64,000 bases of DNA, from NCBI RefSeq assembly GCF_036711975.1, contig NC_091970.1, forward strand, positions 7,075,501-7,139,500, in the 5' to 3' direction. The notes under the pieces are model-generated. The model did no database searches and was not told the origin of the DNA. It saw nothing but the letters and a program-made list of their open reading frames with translations. Positions 11,201 through 26,200 of this stretch are shown one piece after another (positions within the stretch are counted from its first letter, which is position 1; the number at the start of each line of letters is the position of its first letter). This DNA is from Onthophagus taurus. Its lineage: Eukaryota > Arthropoda > Insecta > Coleoptera > Scarabaeidae. The translations under genes and the position numbers were made by a program.

Positions 11201-14200
11201 ATTTGTTTATGCAACCGTATATGTTACTAACTCAGCGTTCATAGTTCCTGAGATATTCAATTGTTTATCCAAAATGTATCTATTGCAGGATCTTTTTAAA
11301 AACGACATTTTTTCAATTTTGTCTTGAAACTATGTCTGATAATAGTCAAAGCCAGCAGCTAGATGATAGTATCCAAAGATATTAGATGCGCTATACAGCG
11401 TGTTCATAAAGCTTAGTTACTTTTGATGTTTTTCAATTTTTAATCAAAAAATTAGTAATAGATCCTATATTATCGTTAAGGATTTTGTCCGTAACATTAC
11501 AAATTGCCTCCTCTCACTTGTACCTTTTTGTATCAATATCTTGTGCTACTTCTTCGGGAAATTTTTCTTTTTCAGTGAAAATGGGACATCTCCCACTTTC
11601 TGATTGTGAGTTATAGGTATCTCGGGAAATGTTTTTGATATTAACACTTTCACAACGATTACACACCGTTGTTATCACCAGACGTGAAAGTATAAAACGA
11701 AAACTGAAAAGAAAATTAACTTACCTTACATATGATAATCGTAAATCTGATTTTAATTTACAAAGTAATTCTGATACTGTTCCAAATTGTCTTAAAGTCA
11801 TTTCATTTTCTGATAACATAGGGTTTCTATAATCTCGAAAGGAATGACTTTTCGTTCTGGATCTTTCCGGATCAACAGTTGCGACAACCGATGGAGTTGA
11901 GTATAACCCGGGGCCGTTTGCCGGGGGTTTTCTTCCCCATTTTTTCAAAGATAACGCGTAATCTTCTGGGTTATAAATCGGGGGACGTTGTTTTTCCTGT
12001 TAAAATAAATAATACAGAAATGAAACTTTCTTTAACCGCTTTAACAATATCAATTATTAGAAAGCGTATTATTAAAACCATAACTCGCCTAGAAAGAATT
12101 GAAAAATAACTCAAAAATTAAATCGTTTAAATGGAAATAAAGGCTTGGACTAAATACCACATGATCCGGACGATTTTAACAATCGTACTTAGTAGTTTCT
12201 ATTATTAATCTCAAATAAATTAAAGACGAGTCGATTTGTAACGACAGGAAATTAGAAACGTAACTGAAGTACATTAACCTACATCCCAAGATATATATTA
12301 TCCAATTTAACTTTAATCTCACAGATTACTTCGCAATTTGAATTGTTTCCTTTTTCTTATAATTAAATAATTCAATTAATCACACCTTTGATATGCACTC
12401 TTCGTTCCACGAAAAATTATTAATTCGCACTCCATCCTCCGAATTCGGCGCCATTGTATCTTCCGTGCTGAAGATGAAACTGCAAAAAAAAATTAAGTTG
12501 AAAAAATTTTGTATTTCCAAGATGGCCTAACGCGCTTTAAGAACGGACGTTGGGTAAGAAAAAAAATGACGATGATGAACTCTTTCCTAAGTCAACGTCC
12601 TTGCAAAACCTGTAACAGCGGTTTCGTTCAAGTTTCTGTAGCGAATTTTGCTCTTAACGGGGAGAAAAAATTCGCCGATAAATCCATCTTCGATGATCTT
12701 TTAGGACTCGATAATTTCTTTTAATTCTATTAAAACTCGTCATTACTACCTTATGATTAAGATAACCAAGAGGTTGTTGCCTGCAATAAAACTCGTTTAT
12801 AATTTTATGTTAATCTATTTATTTAAATTTTTAAAAATTGATGTAATTTTGTTGGAAATCATTATTTAATGTGAAGGTTTTTATTGCACAAAGATATCAT
12901 GTCTTTACAACATTCTATTCCACTTTCATCCCAATAATTATATCTAATATCTTTCACTTTTAATGGTTCTTAATACTTGTCATTGAGTTTAATTTGCTCC
13001 GAATGGCTTCCAATGATTTTTTACTATGTTGTATATTTTTATTGAACTAAAACTAGAACGAGAACTAAAAACATTCGGGTTTAATCGTGAAAAAACTTTC
13101 AGTTGTCAATGTCAACTTTTCATTTTGATATATTTGTCAACTTCATAAAAAATCCTTTAAAATGAGTCCAAACTCGACATATTTAACTTTAATATTAATG
13201 GAAATACAATCACTTCCGGTTTGAAACGTCAACGTCAATTTTGACATATTTATCATCTTCATTAAAAAACCTTTAAAATGAGTACAAAGATGACGCAATT
13301 ATCTCAAAAAACAAAAAAGTTATAATAAAAAAACATTAAACCCGAAGTTAGCAACAATGAAGGTAGCAATTTAATTTTTAAATATTTATACCAACCTTAA
13401 TTTTTGATTTTTTTATTGTATTTTCGTTTTTGTGACAAATTTTAACCCATTTTATAAAAATTAAGAATATGTCAAAATGACATTGACATTTCAAACCGGA
13501 AGTTACTTATATCTCGAGTAATATTGGAATTAAACGTATCATGTTTGGACTCATTTTAAAGGATTTTTCACGACGGTTATGAAAAATATGTCAAAATTGA
13601 CGTTCACATACTTAACCGGAAGTTGACCATAACTTCATTAATATTGAAGATAAATATGTCGTGTTTGTACTCATTTTAAAGGATTTTTAATGAAGATTAC
13701 AAATATGTCAAAATTGAGGTTGACATTTTAAACCTGAAGTTAGTTATCATGTAACAAAAGTTTTATAACTGAAGTTAAACTAGTGTTAGTCACTTTTCCG
13801 CACTTTCTTTTTATTTTATTAAAAGAAATCGTCGTTTTTTAAGCCACGTGATGATTCTTGAATTTTTCCCAAATTTCTTAATATTTCTTTTGTTAAAAAA
13901 GAGCGTTCTTAAATTTTAACCTGTAAACTTGTAACACTTCGTCCTTAATTTCATTTGACAACTTTTTAAACTTTAATTTTGTAAATTAGTAACTAATAAT
14001 CTGATTTCGACTTTGATAGGTGATAATGTCAATGTCTACTTTAATTTTATTATTATATTCATAATCTTCATAAAATAACCTTTAAAGATAGTCCAAACTT
14101 GACGTATTTATCTCAAAAAACCAAAAAGTTCGAACTTTCAACTTTTAATTTTGACATATTTGTCAGCTTCATAAAAAATCCTTTAAAATGAGTCCAAACT

Positions 14201-17200
14201 CGATATATTTAACTTTAATATTAATGGAAATACAATCACTTCCGGTTTGAAACGTCAACGTCAATTTTGACATATTTATCATCTTCATTAAAAAACCTTT
14301 AAAATGAGTCCAAAGATAACGCATTTATCTCAAAAAACAAAAAAGTTATAATAAAAAAACATTAAACCCGAAGTTAGCAACAATGAAGGTAGCAATTTAA
14401 TTTTTAAATATTAATACCAACCTTAATTTTTCATTTTTTTATTATATTTTCGTTTTTGTGACAAATTTTAACCCATTTTATAAAAATTAAGAATATGTCA
14501 AAATGACATTGACATTTCAAATCGGAAGTTGCTTATATCTCGAGTAATATTGGAATTAAACGTATCATGTTTGGACTCATTTTAAAGGATTTTTCACGAC
14601 GGTTATGAAAAAGATGTCAAAATTGATGTTCACATACTTAACCGGAAGTTGACCATAACTTCATTAATATTGAAGATAAATATGTCGTGTTTGTACTCAT
14701 TTTAAAGGATTTTTAATGAAGATTACAAATATGTCAAAATTGAGGTTGACATTTTAAGTCAACTAGTGTTAGTCACTTTGTCCTTAATTTCATTTTACAA
14801 CTTTTTAAACTTTAATTTTGTAAATTAATAACTAATAATCTGATTTCGACTTTGATACGTGATCTTTTTTAACAAAACAAAGAAATATTAATAAAAACTT
14901 GTTTGTAAAATGGATAAGATGAGAGATGTTAATCTATTTGTAGAGTCTCTGAAGATGGCCCAGGACCGAAACTGGTTAGATTTAAATTCTATATAAAATA
15001 AAAACCAGTTTCAAAGTACAAAATCAAACTCTAGATTATTTTCTTCAAAAATTTTTTATATGAATCGTCATCATTTTGTCTTTAGTTTTAGTGATTAAAT
15101 TTATGCCACGACTTACAGAAACACTCTGTATAATCGTAAAACGTAACTGGTGACCAAGCGTGTTCTGTGCTTGTGATAGCTGTCATCGGTGTTCTGTGAT
15201 AGAAATAGACAGGCACCAAACAATTTTCAGTAGTTTGAGCCTGTCTATTCCGAAAAGTCTTATATTTTTAGAGAAATGAAAGCGAAAATCCCGTTTTTCT
15301 CAACATTATTCATTTGTCGCTTAGTCAAGTGATGCATAATACGGTCCAATTATGTCTCTGTAATTTAATTTAAACAAATTATAAATTAAAAAGAAGCCTT
15401 GCGGAACGATGGTGCTGGTGTGTATTCCAGAAGGGACGTCGCGCTTTTATTTCATTATGTAGGTAACATAAACGCGCGACGTCCTGTCTGGAACACAAAA
15501 AAATTGTAAAATAGACAAAGTTGTCGAAAAATCGGGTATCTTTTTCGTTTAACTCGCGATGAAAAGAAATATGTTACGTAGTAATTACAATAAAACTTTA
15601 TCGCAATTTTTTTAATCGAGCGGTTGCTAAGATATAGATCGCTAAAGTGAGGGACCTTGTTTTTACAACTTTTAGTCATTTTTACAACCTTTTCAACATA
15701 AAAAATTCAAGTTTTTCCGTGTTATGTAGCACAAGATAACGGTGTAGATCTTGAAACGGCGCCATCCTGTTACATAAACTTTAAAGGACATTGGCGAAAT
15801 ATTAAAAACTTTTTTTTAAACGATGTTAAATTTTATGGTTTTCTTACGCAATAGGAAGTTGAACAATAGGATAGATAAAAAAGTTTGATGTTGCAAAAAA
15901 TAACCATGGTGTTGAAATTTAGATTTGTATCTCTTCTTTTGAAAATCTTTTTTTAACGGTAATCTTTCTTAGAAAATTTGAAAAACAAATTCTATATGAT
16001 TCTAAACGAAGAGACAATGACTGGAAGTTAACTGTTAAATTGCAACACAGTCAATCCTTTGAGCCTATCGCACAAAGACATGAGTGTACAGTTATAATGG
16101 ATTTTGCTTAAAAATTTACTGAAAGAATTTTTTGCAAGATTTCTTTTTGTTTTTATTTTTAACATCTGGTAACCGGTACAAGAATTTAAATCCTTTTAAA
16201 TCCACATAAATTAACATAAAAATTATTTTCGTGATTAAATTTTCGTTTATAATTCGAGAAAGTGGCATAAACATAATCATCACCATTTAGAAAACGACAG
16301 TCTTTATTTATATGGGTGTGCTATTTTTTATTAATTTCATTTTGTGATCAGTTTTCTTTCGGAAGTGAAAATGGCTTAAAAATTTGTTATACAACTTGTA
16401 ATGCAACCGTTCTAATTATGCTAAAGAAAGGTAAAAAGAACGTTTCTGTTTTCATTGTAAAATAAGAATGCATGTGAAAATTACCGCGTAATACTAAAAT
16501 ACTTTTGCTTTTAATAGAATCCTTTATAAACACTTTAAACGAATTTTCAAAGTAATTATGGTTTTTGTTGTTTTATTGAATCCTTTAAATAAGAAGAAAG
16601 TGAGTTTTTCTTCTTTTTAATCAAGTAAAAAAAGAAAGTGCATAATTCTGTCTTTTGTGGTGCAGTTTTCCGCAAATTCACGATTTCCTAAGAGAAAACT
16701 TTATCGAATAATACATTTTCTAATACATTATTAAATCGTTTACTAAAATATACTTTCCCTTTTACGATAATACAATAAATCCTCGACTAATACTAATCTC
16801 AACAACAGCTGTACAGCTGAAAGGCCCGTTCGTGACGTCAGCGCTGAATAACAATTAAAACTAAAACCAACACTAGACCTGGAACTACAAAGTTTCGGGT
16901 TTAACTGTATGTTTTCAGGCTTAGAAACCGAGGCAGCCATGCTGCCGAGGCAGTAGTTCGTTTTCAGTAATAACATTTTATTTAGAAGATTCGGCTAAAC
17001 CCGAATGTTTCTAGTTCTTGGTCTAGTGTTAGTTCTAATGATAGTGCTAGTGTAAAACTAGAACTAACACTAGACCTAGAACTAGAAACGTTCGTGTTTA
17101 GCCGTGCGCCTAAAAATACTTTTGATGTTTCTTGAAATAGTTTCGAGGCACGGCTAAGAAAAAAACTTTCAGGTGTTAATGTCAACTTTAATTTTATTGT

Positions 17201-20200
17201 TATATTCGTAATCATTATAAAATAACCTTTAAAATGAGTCCAAACATGACGCACTTATCTCAAAAAACAAAAAAGTTAGAATGACAAACATTAAACCCGA
17301 CGTTAGCCACAATGAAGATAGCAATTTAATTTTTAAATATTAATACCAACCTTAATTTTTGATTTTTATTATTATATTTTTGTTTTTATGACAAATTTTA
17401 AGACATTTTATAAAAATGAAGAATATATCAAAATGACATTGACATTTTAAACCGGAAGTTGACCATAACTTCATTAATATCGAAGATAAATATGTCGTGT
17501 TTGTACTCATTTTAAAGGATTTTTAATGAAGATTACAAATATGTCAGAATTGAGGTTGACATTTTAAATCTGAAGTTACTTATTATATACAGGGTGAGTT
17601 ATTAGTATCCCGGCGGACGATAGTTGCTAAACCGTTTGAGAAAGAAAAAAATGTTTTATACAAAAGTTGTTTGACTCACCACTTTCTATTACGTAAAATT
17701 ATTTTTTCTTATACAGGTTGTTCCATTTACGCGTAACGAAGAGTATATAGATTTTTTTAAATGGAACATCCTGTATATTTTAGTTTTAATTGTTATTCAA
17801 CGTTAGATTATTGTATATTTAGAACTAACACTAGAGCTAGAACTAGAATCATTCGGGTTTAGCCGCACGTCTCTCAAGACGGCTTTATTTATTTTTTTTC
17901 AATTTAATTTTTAAATATTAATACCAACCTTAATTTTAGATTTTTTTATTATATTTTTGTTTTTATGACAAATTTTAAGACATTTTATAAAAATGAAGAA
18001 TATATCAAAATGACATTGACATTTCAAACCGGAAGTTGACCATAATTTCATTAATATCGAAGATAAATATGTCGTGTTTGTACTCATTTTAAAGGATTTT
18101 TAATGAAGATTACAAATATGTCAGAATTGAGGTTGACATTTTAAATCTGAAGTTAGTTATCATATACAGGGTGAGTTATTAGTATCCCGGCGGACGATAG
18201 TTGCTAAACCTTGAGATAGAAAAAAATGTTTTATACAAAAGTTGTTTGACTCACCACTTTCTATTACGTAAAATTATTTTTTCTTATACAGGTTGTTCCA
18301 TTTACGCGTAACGAAGAGTATATAGATTTTTTTTAATGGAACATCCTGTATATTTTAGTTTTAATTGTTATTCAACGTTAGATTATTGTATATTTAGAAC
18401 TAACACTAGAGCTAGAACTAGAATCATTCGGGTTTAGCCGCACGTCTCTCAAGACGGCTTTATTTTTTTTTTTTCAATTTAATTTTTAAATATTAATACC
18501 AACCTTAATTTTTGATTTTTTTATTATATTTTTGTTTTTATGACAAATTTTAAGACATTTTATAAAAATGAAGAATATATCAAAATGACATTGACATTTC
18601 AAACCGGAAGTTGACCATAACTTCATTAATATCGAAGATAAATATGTCGTGTTTGTACTCATTTTAAAGGATTTTTAATGAAGATTACAAATATGTCAGA
18701 ATTGAGGTTGACATTTTAAATCTGAAGTTACTTATTATATACAGGGTGAGTTATTAGTATCCCGGCGGACGATAGTTGCTAAACCGTTTGAGAAAGAAAA
18801 AAATGTTTTATACAAAAGTTGTTTGACTCACCACTTTCTATTACGTAAAATTATTTTTTCTTATACAGGTTGTTCCATTTACGCGTAACGAAGAGTATAT
18901 AGATTTTTTTTAATGGAACATCCTGTATATTTTAGTTTTAATTGTTATTCAACGTTAGATTATTGTATATTTAGAACTAACACTAGAGCTAGAACTAGAA
19001 TCATTCGGGTTTAGCCGCACGTCTCTCAAGACGGCTTTATTTTTTTTTTTTCAATTTAATTTTTAAATATTAATACCAACCTTAATTTTTGATTTTTTTA
19101 TTATATTTTTGTTTTTATGACAAATTTTAAGACATTTTATAAAAATGAAGAATATATCAAAATGACATTGACATTTCAAACCGGAAGTTGACCATAACTT
19201 CATTAATATCGAAGATAAATATGTCGTGTTTGTACTCATTTTAAAGGATTTTTAATGAAGATTACAAATATGTCAGAATTGAGGTTGACATTTTAAATCT
19301 GAAGTTACTTATTATATACAGGGTGAGTTATTAGTATCCCGGCGGACGATAGTTGCTAAACCGTTTGAGAAAGAAAAAAATGTTTTATACAAAAGTTGTT
19401 TGACTCACCACTTTCTATTACGTAAAATTATTTTTTCTTATACAGGTTGTTCCATTTACGCGTAACGAAGAGTATATAGATTTTTTTTAATGGAACATCC
19501 TGTATATTTTAGTTTTAATTGTTATTCAACGTTAGATTATTGTATATTTAGAACTAACACTAGAGCTAGAACTAGAATCATTCGGGTTTAGCCGCACGTC
19601 TCTCAAGACGGCTTTATTTTTTTTTTTTCAATTTAATTTTTAAATATTAATACCAACCTTAATTTTTGATTTTTTTATTATATTTTTGTTTTTATGACAA
19701 ATTTTAAGACATTTTATAAAAATGAAGAATATATCAAAATGACATTGACATTTCAAACCGGAAGTTGACCATAACTTCATTAATATCGAAGATAAATATG
19801 TCGTGTTTGTACTCATTTTAAAGGATTTTTAATGAAGATTACAAATATGTCAGAATTGAGGTTGACATTTTAAATCTGAAGTTAGTTATCATATACAGGG
19901 TGAGTTATTAGTATCCCGGCGGACGATAGTTGCTAAACCGTTTGAGAAAGAAAAAAATGTTTTATACAAAAGTTGTTTGACTCACCACTTTCTATTACGT
20001 AAAATTATTTTTTCTTATACAGGTTGTTCCATTTACGCGTAACGAAGAATATATAGATTTTTTTAAATGGAACATCCTGTATATTTTAGTTTTAATTGTT
20101 ATTCAACGTTAGATTATTGTATATTTAGAACTAACACTAGAGCTAGAACTAGAATCATTCGGGTTTAGCCGCACATTTCAAAGCATTTTCATTTTTACAA

Positions 20201-23200
20201 AGCTTAATCTCGGTGGAGTACCTTATCAATAGTGAAATTCTTTGTTGCGAGACTCAAATATATACGATAACTGGGTGAGATTACAGAAAAAATTAGCCAA
20301 AATGTACAAGAGATGACATAAGAAGACTTCAAAACGATGGAAAGACAGTTGGACCTCAGCATCACAGGAGAAGAAACTGTTTTTTCTTGAAATTTTATCA
20401 CTCATGAGATGTGATGACACTGCATAACCTTTTTGCTGCTTCAGTTTAGAAGATAAAATCATCTTGTTATCGATTGAGAGCTTGTTGCTTGGAATTGTAT
20501 TGACGTATAAAAATTACCAAAATTAATGATACACTTTATAAGGTCTTGGCGGAGAAAAATCAATAAGGTTGGTCTTTAAAAATTTATGCATTCCTATCAC
20601 TGAATGTCTTCTTCCTTCTTCATTGGTTTTGCTATTATCTATATGCTGTTATTACATCTTTTTATAATACTTCTTCTGCCATCAGGTGATTTGTCATTCT
20701 GTTGATTCCATTCTTGTTTTCTGTTCACTCAAATTCTCCTTAGAATTTTCATCTCAGTTGTCTCAAAACATATTCTTGTTTTTGATGTATCTCCGTTTTT
20801 GATTTTCTTGTTTTGTATAAAAAAACTAGTCTGAAGATGGATAGATAATTCGTTGACTTTTATTTCGAAATTTGATATCTCTAAAAAAATATATTAAGGA
20901 TGCAAAAACGTTAGGTACATCCGGTGTAAAAAACACACGAAGCGAAGAAAAGCAATTATTTCTTATAAATAAACATGAAAGGGAAGTTGACGTTTCCGCC
21001 AACGATGTGAAATACGTGCGAACGCATTCGTTGTAAAACCGTACTTTTAAATAAGAAAAGATAATCTTTTTATAAAGCTTAACCATATAAAAACAGTTGA
21101 AGCATCTCAAATAGGAGTACTAAAATAGGATAATCGGGCAGATGGTTTAAGGAAAATAAACTGTTACGGGTGAATAGATCCGCAATTCGACCCAGATTTC
21201 AATATAAATGAAAGAAATATGTGAAAGAGGAACGAAAACACCAACAAGAAACAAAGAAAATAGTTGTTATTATCATGTTACGGTGTTCGTTTTATTATGA
21301 TTGGACGTGTAAAACCGAGGACAAAAAAGGGTGTTATTTTGCCACAGATTCGTTATAATTTCTAGGTTAATTTCTATTTACCTCAATATCAAAATCTAAT
21401 TTATATCTTGAAAAACTAGTTACTTTTTTTGATTCCAATTAATTAATTAATATTAATTCGAAAATGTCTTTAAACAAAGACAGAGAGAAATAGAGATTAT
21501 TATTAACGTCGGGGAACCTGTAGCGAGAGAATTATTAAGAGATTACAGTTAGGAATTCGGTTCTTGGATTACTTGGGAGTTGAAGAACTAAGCGATTTTA
21601 ACTCGAACGAAAGGAACTTAAAGACGAGATTTTATCGGTTCTTTGTGGAAATAGATGCCCTCGAAGACGCTCCCGCGAAGAAGTTATCGTCGAAGAAGTT
21701 GTGCGCGAGTCTCGACACACATAGAAGATGAAAAAGAGGGAATTCGCGTTTGCCAGATGACACTTTACGGTACCTTTACCGGACAAAGAGAGTTTCTCGC
21801 GCCTCCTTCTATTCGTTGCTTCTTTCGGTTCGTTTAACATCGCAAGGAAATAAACCATCCTTAACGCGGTTTAAGAAGACAAATTGATTTCTTATTAAAA
21901 ATTATTTATTATTTTTATACTCAATCTCCTCTTCAGACGCACGGTTAAACCCGAAACTTTCTAGTTCTTGATCTAGTGCTAGTTCTAGTTTTAATTGTTA
22001 TTGAGCGTTAGATTATTTGTATATTTTTATTGAACTAAAATTGGAATAAACCTAGAACTAGAATCATTCGGGTTTAGCCGTATTCCGTTCTAGGTTTAGT
22101 ATTAGTTCTAGTTTTACACTAGCACTATCACTAGAACTAATACAAGACATTCGGGTTTTTCTTGTGTTAGTTCTAGTGCAACCCAATGATTCTAGTTCTA
22201 GTTCTAGTGTTAGTTCTAGTTTTACACTAACACTATCACTAGAACTAACACTAGAACTAGAATCATTCGGGTTTAGCCGTCTTGAGAGACGTGCGGCTAA
22301 ACCCGAATGATTCTAGTTCTAGCTCTAGTGTTAGTTCTAAATATACAATAATCTAACGCTGAATAACAATTAAAACTAGAACTAACACTAGAGCTAGAAC
22401 TAGAAACATTCGGGTTTAGCCGTCTTGAGAGACGTGCGGCTAAACCCGAATGATTCTAGTTCTAGATCTAGTGTTAGTTCTAGTGATAGTGCTAGTGTAA
22501 AACTATTACTAGAATTAACACAAAACCTAGAACTAGAATCATTCGGGTTTAGCCGTCTTGAGAGACGTGCGGCTAAACCCGAATAATTCTAGTTCTAGTG
22601 TTAGTTCTAAATAGACAATAATCTAACGCTGAACAACAATTAAAACTAGAACTAACACTAGAGCTAGAACTAGAAACATTCGGGTTTAGCCGTCTTGAGA
22701 GACGTGCGGCTAAACCCGAATGATTCTAGTTTTAGTTCTAGTGTTAGTTCTAGTTTTACACTAACACTATCACTAGAACTAACACTAGAACTAGAATCAT
22801 TCGGGTTTAGCCGTCTTGAGAGACGTGCGGCTAGACCCGAATAATTCTAGTTCTAGTTCTAGTGTTAGTTCTAAATAGACAATAATCTAACGCTGAATAA
22901 CAATTAAAACTAGAACTAACACTAGAGCTAGAACTAGAAACATTCGGGTTTAACCGTCTTGAGAGACGTGCGGCTAAACCCGAATGATTGTAGTTCTAGA
23001 TCTAGTGTTAGTTCTAGTGATAGTGCTAGTGTAAAACTATTACTAGAACTAACACAAAACCTAGAACTAGAATCATTCTTGTTTAGCCGTCTTGAGAGAC
23101 GTGCGGCTAAACCCGAATGATTCTAGTTCTAGTTCTAGTGTTAGTTCTAAATAGACAATAATCTAACGCTGAATAACAATTAAAACTAAAACTAACACTA

Positions 23201-26200
23201 GAGTTAGAACTAGAAACATTCGGGTTTAGCCGTCTTGAGAGACGTGCGGCTAAACCCGAATGATTCTAGTTCTAGCTCTAGTGTTAGTTCTAAATATACA
23301 ATAATCTAACGCTGAATAACAATTAAAACTAGAACTAACACTAGAGCTAGAACTAGAAACATTCGGGTTTAGCCGTCTTGAGAGACGTGCGGCTAAACCC
23401 GAATGATTCTAGTTCTAGCTCTAGTGTTAGTTCTAAATATACAATAATCTAACTCTGAATAACAATTAAAATTAAAATATACAGGATGTTCCATTTAAAA
23501 AAATCTATATACTCTTCGTTACGCGTAAATGGAACAACCTGTATAAGTAAAAATAATTTTACGTAATAGAAAGTGGTGAGTCAAGCAACTTTTGTATAAA
23601 ACATTTTTTTCTTTCTCAAACGGTTTAGCAACTATCGTTCGCCGGGATACTAATAACTCACCCTGTATATGGTAACTAACTTCAGATTTAAAATGTCAAC
23701 CTCAATTTTGACATATTTATAATCTTCATTAAAAATCTTTTAAAATGAGTACAAACACGACATATTTATCTTCAATATTAATGAAGTTATGGTCAACTTC
23801 CGGTTGGGAATATTAACGTCAATTTTGACATGTTTGTAATCGTCGTGGAAAATCCTTTAAAATGAGTCCAAACATGATACGTTTAATTTCAATATTACTC
23901 GAGATATAAGCAACTTCCGGTTTGAAATGTCAATGTCATTTTGATATATTCTTCATTTTTATAAAATGTCTTAAAATTTGTCACAAAAACAAAAATTAAA
24001 TAAAAAAAAATCAAAAATTAAGGTTGGTATTAATGTTTAAAAATTAAATTACTATCTTCATTGTGGCTAACTTCGGGTTTAATGTTGTTCATTCAAACTT
24101 TTTTGTTTTTTGAGATAAGTGCGTCATGTTTGGACTCATTTTAAAGGTTATTTTATGATGATTACGAATATAACAATAAAATTAAAGTTGACATTAACAC
24201 CTAAAAGTGTTAATTGTAGTTTTACACAAGCACTATCACTGTGTAAGAAAACATCCCAGCAGAGTTTCCTCTCCTGTGATGCTGAGCTCCAGCTGTCTTT
24301 CTATCGCTTTGAAGTTTTTTTGTGTATGTTTTGCCATCTTTTCTACACTTTGGCTTATTTTCTGTGTGGTCTCACCCTGTTATCATGCTCTCCATATTCC
24401 ATACTCAACATTTCACTATTGATAAGGTACTCCATTGAGATTAAACTTTGTAGAGGACCAGGAAAGTATAGGAAACCCTCTTCATCTTCTGGAAAGGGTT
24501 TTAAATGAGTGCCGCACCCTCTTGTGATGAGGTTCTTAGAGTTTCAGCATATCATCAGTAATCATTATGAAAATACTGATGGTGTTTTTCAAACCAATAT
24601 ATGAAAAGCAGGGTTAGAATTAATTTCAGAAAAGTATCTAAATAGTTTGGAGCAAATTTCAGGAAATTACATACTCCTTTGTAGTCTTAGACCACAAAAA
24701 TAGTGGTCTTTCGTAGAATTTGTTTTTTGAATTTAGAAATCTGATACAAATTTGTTATAAAAATATAAAAAAAATCTTATTGACATACCTCTATATATAT
24801 AAAAAGTTAATTAAAAAATTGATAATTCAAAACATTGTTGAAAATTAAGCTTTCACTTAACCAGTTTTCTCCGAATCACTTGATTTGCCACTGGAAAGAT
24901 TTTCAGAAAGCTTTTCGATTTAAAAGCCGGATTCGCTCATTTCTCTCCCACCTCCAACTAGTTATTTCCGTTTTTGAGCCCCATACCCCAGATACATTTA
25001 TTAATTGGAAGAGCCGATAATTGCAAAAAGCGACGATTACAACTATCCCGTTTCGCGTTTCACTTTCCCGCTTTTCAACTAGGAAACAACATTTTTTTTA
25101 GATTTCATTTCTACTAAACTACTTACGTTTAGATACGATTCACCCAATTAATAATACGCATTTTTGAAATGTCTCACTTTAATGAATGTTAATTATATGT
25201 TAATTTTTAGTGTGGGAATATTGCAAAAACGATATCCTCCATGCGAAGATTATCTCTGTTCGCCGGTAAATGATACAAAACGAAACTCGTTTAATTAACG
25301 AGTTCACGCCTACGGATGATCGAGATGATTTGCATTTGATTTAAATTTGACATAAACACTTTTTTTTTCTTAATTCATAAAAATTATTCAATTTATGTCT
25401 AAACCGTAAATAATAAAGGAAATAATACGTATCAGTAAGCAAAGCTTTCTAACAATTATAATTTCTTATACTTAACGAAGAAAGAAAATAAATTCTAAGT
25501 ATGAATTAAAAAAATTAAAACCTTGCGTGATTTTTAAGCTCCAACAACTTTTTAACCGTAAATAATTAATTTTTGATTTATAAAATCCACTAAAAACTTT
25601 AATTCACTACAAAAACGAATTTCGTATGCAGATTAAGTGATAAAACGATTTAAAACATTCCTGGTGAACAAAAGAACGCTTAAAAGGTCTTTCCAATTGT
25701 TTTAGAAAGAACAATCGCGTGCGACGAAAAACAAATTAAACTGTTTCTTTTGTTCCTTTACTCCGATTTATTAGAACCGATTAATCCAAGAATTTATTAA
25801 CGAAAAAAATGTAAATTTTACCTTTTATTTTTTTCGTTGTAAATGATTAAAATAACACTATGATTTTTATATGGTCACGTTGATTTTTATTAAGTTGTGC
25901 TTTATAATTTAAAACTTAATTAACCGTTGGGTACGTGGAATTGTTAGAAAAATATTATAACCGCGGCGCGAAAATTAACTTGGTCGGATGAAAGCCTTCG
26001 AGAAACTGTTTATTTCTCGGCCTCACAAACTGAAACGACTCAAACGGTAGCTGTACCCGCGGGTTGTCGCGAGTCAACGCGACTCCGAAAGAAAGAGATG
26101 AGAAGAAAAGAACCAAGAAAGACGACCGATTAACATTTTTTAGATGAGGCGTCTTTAGATTTTCAAATAGTTTGCTTTAAAAGAATTTTTGAATATTTTA

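Noticed and set aside
12509..12724. 71-codon plus-strand frame with a CKTC pair
   Set aside because: No family likeness, no splice context beyond chance, and it begins at a non-consensus start next to the mwh exon.
24119..24508. 129-codon plus frame rich in Cys and Leu
   Set aside because: It spans the end of a family A copy and the antisense of the 24240-24470 fragment. The minus-strand reading is the one shared with the partner copy.
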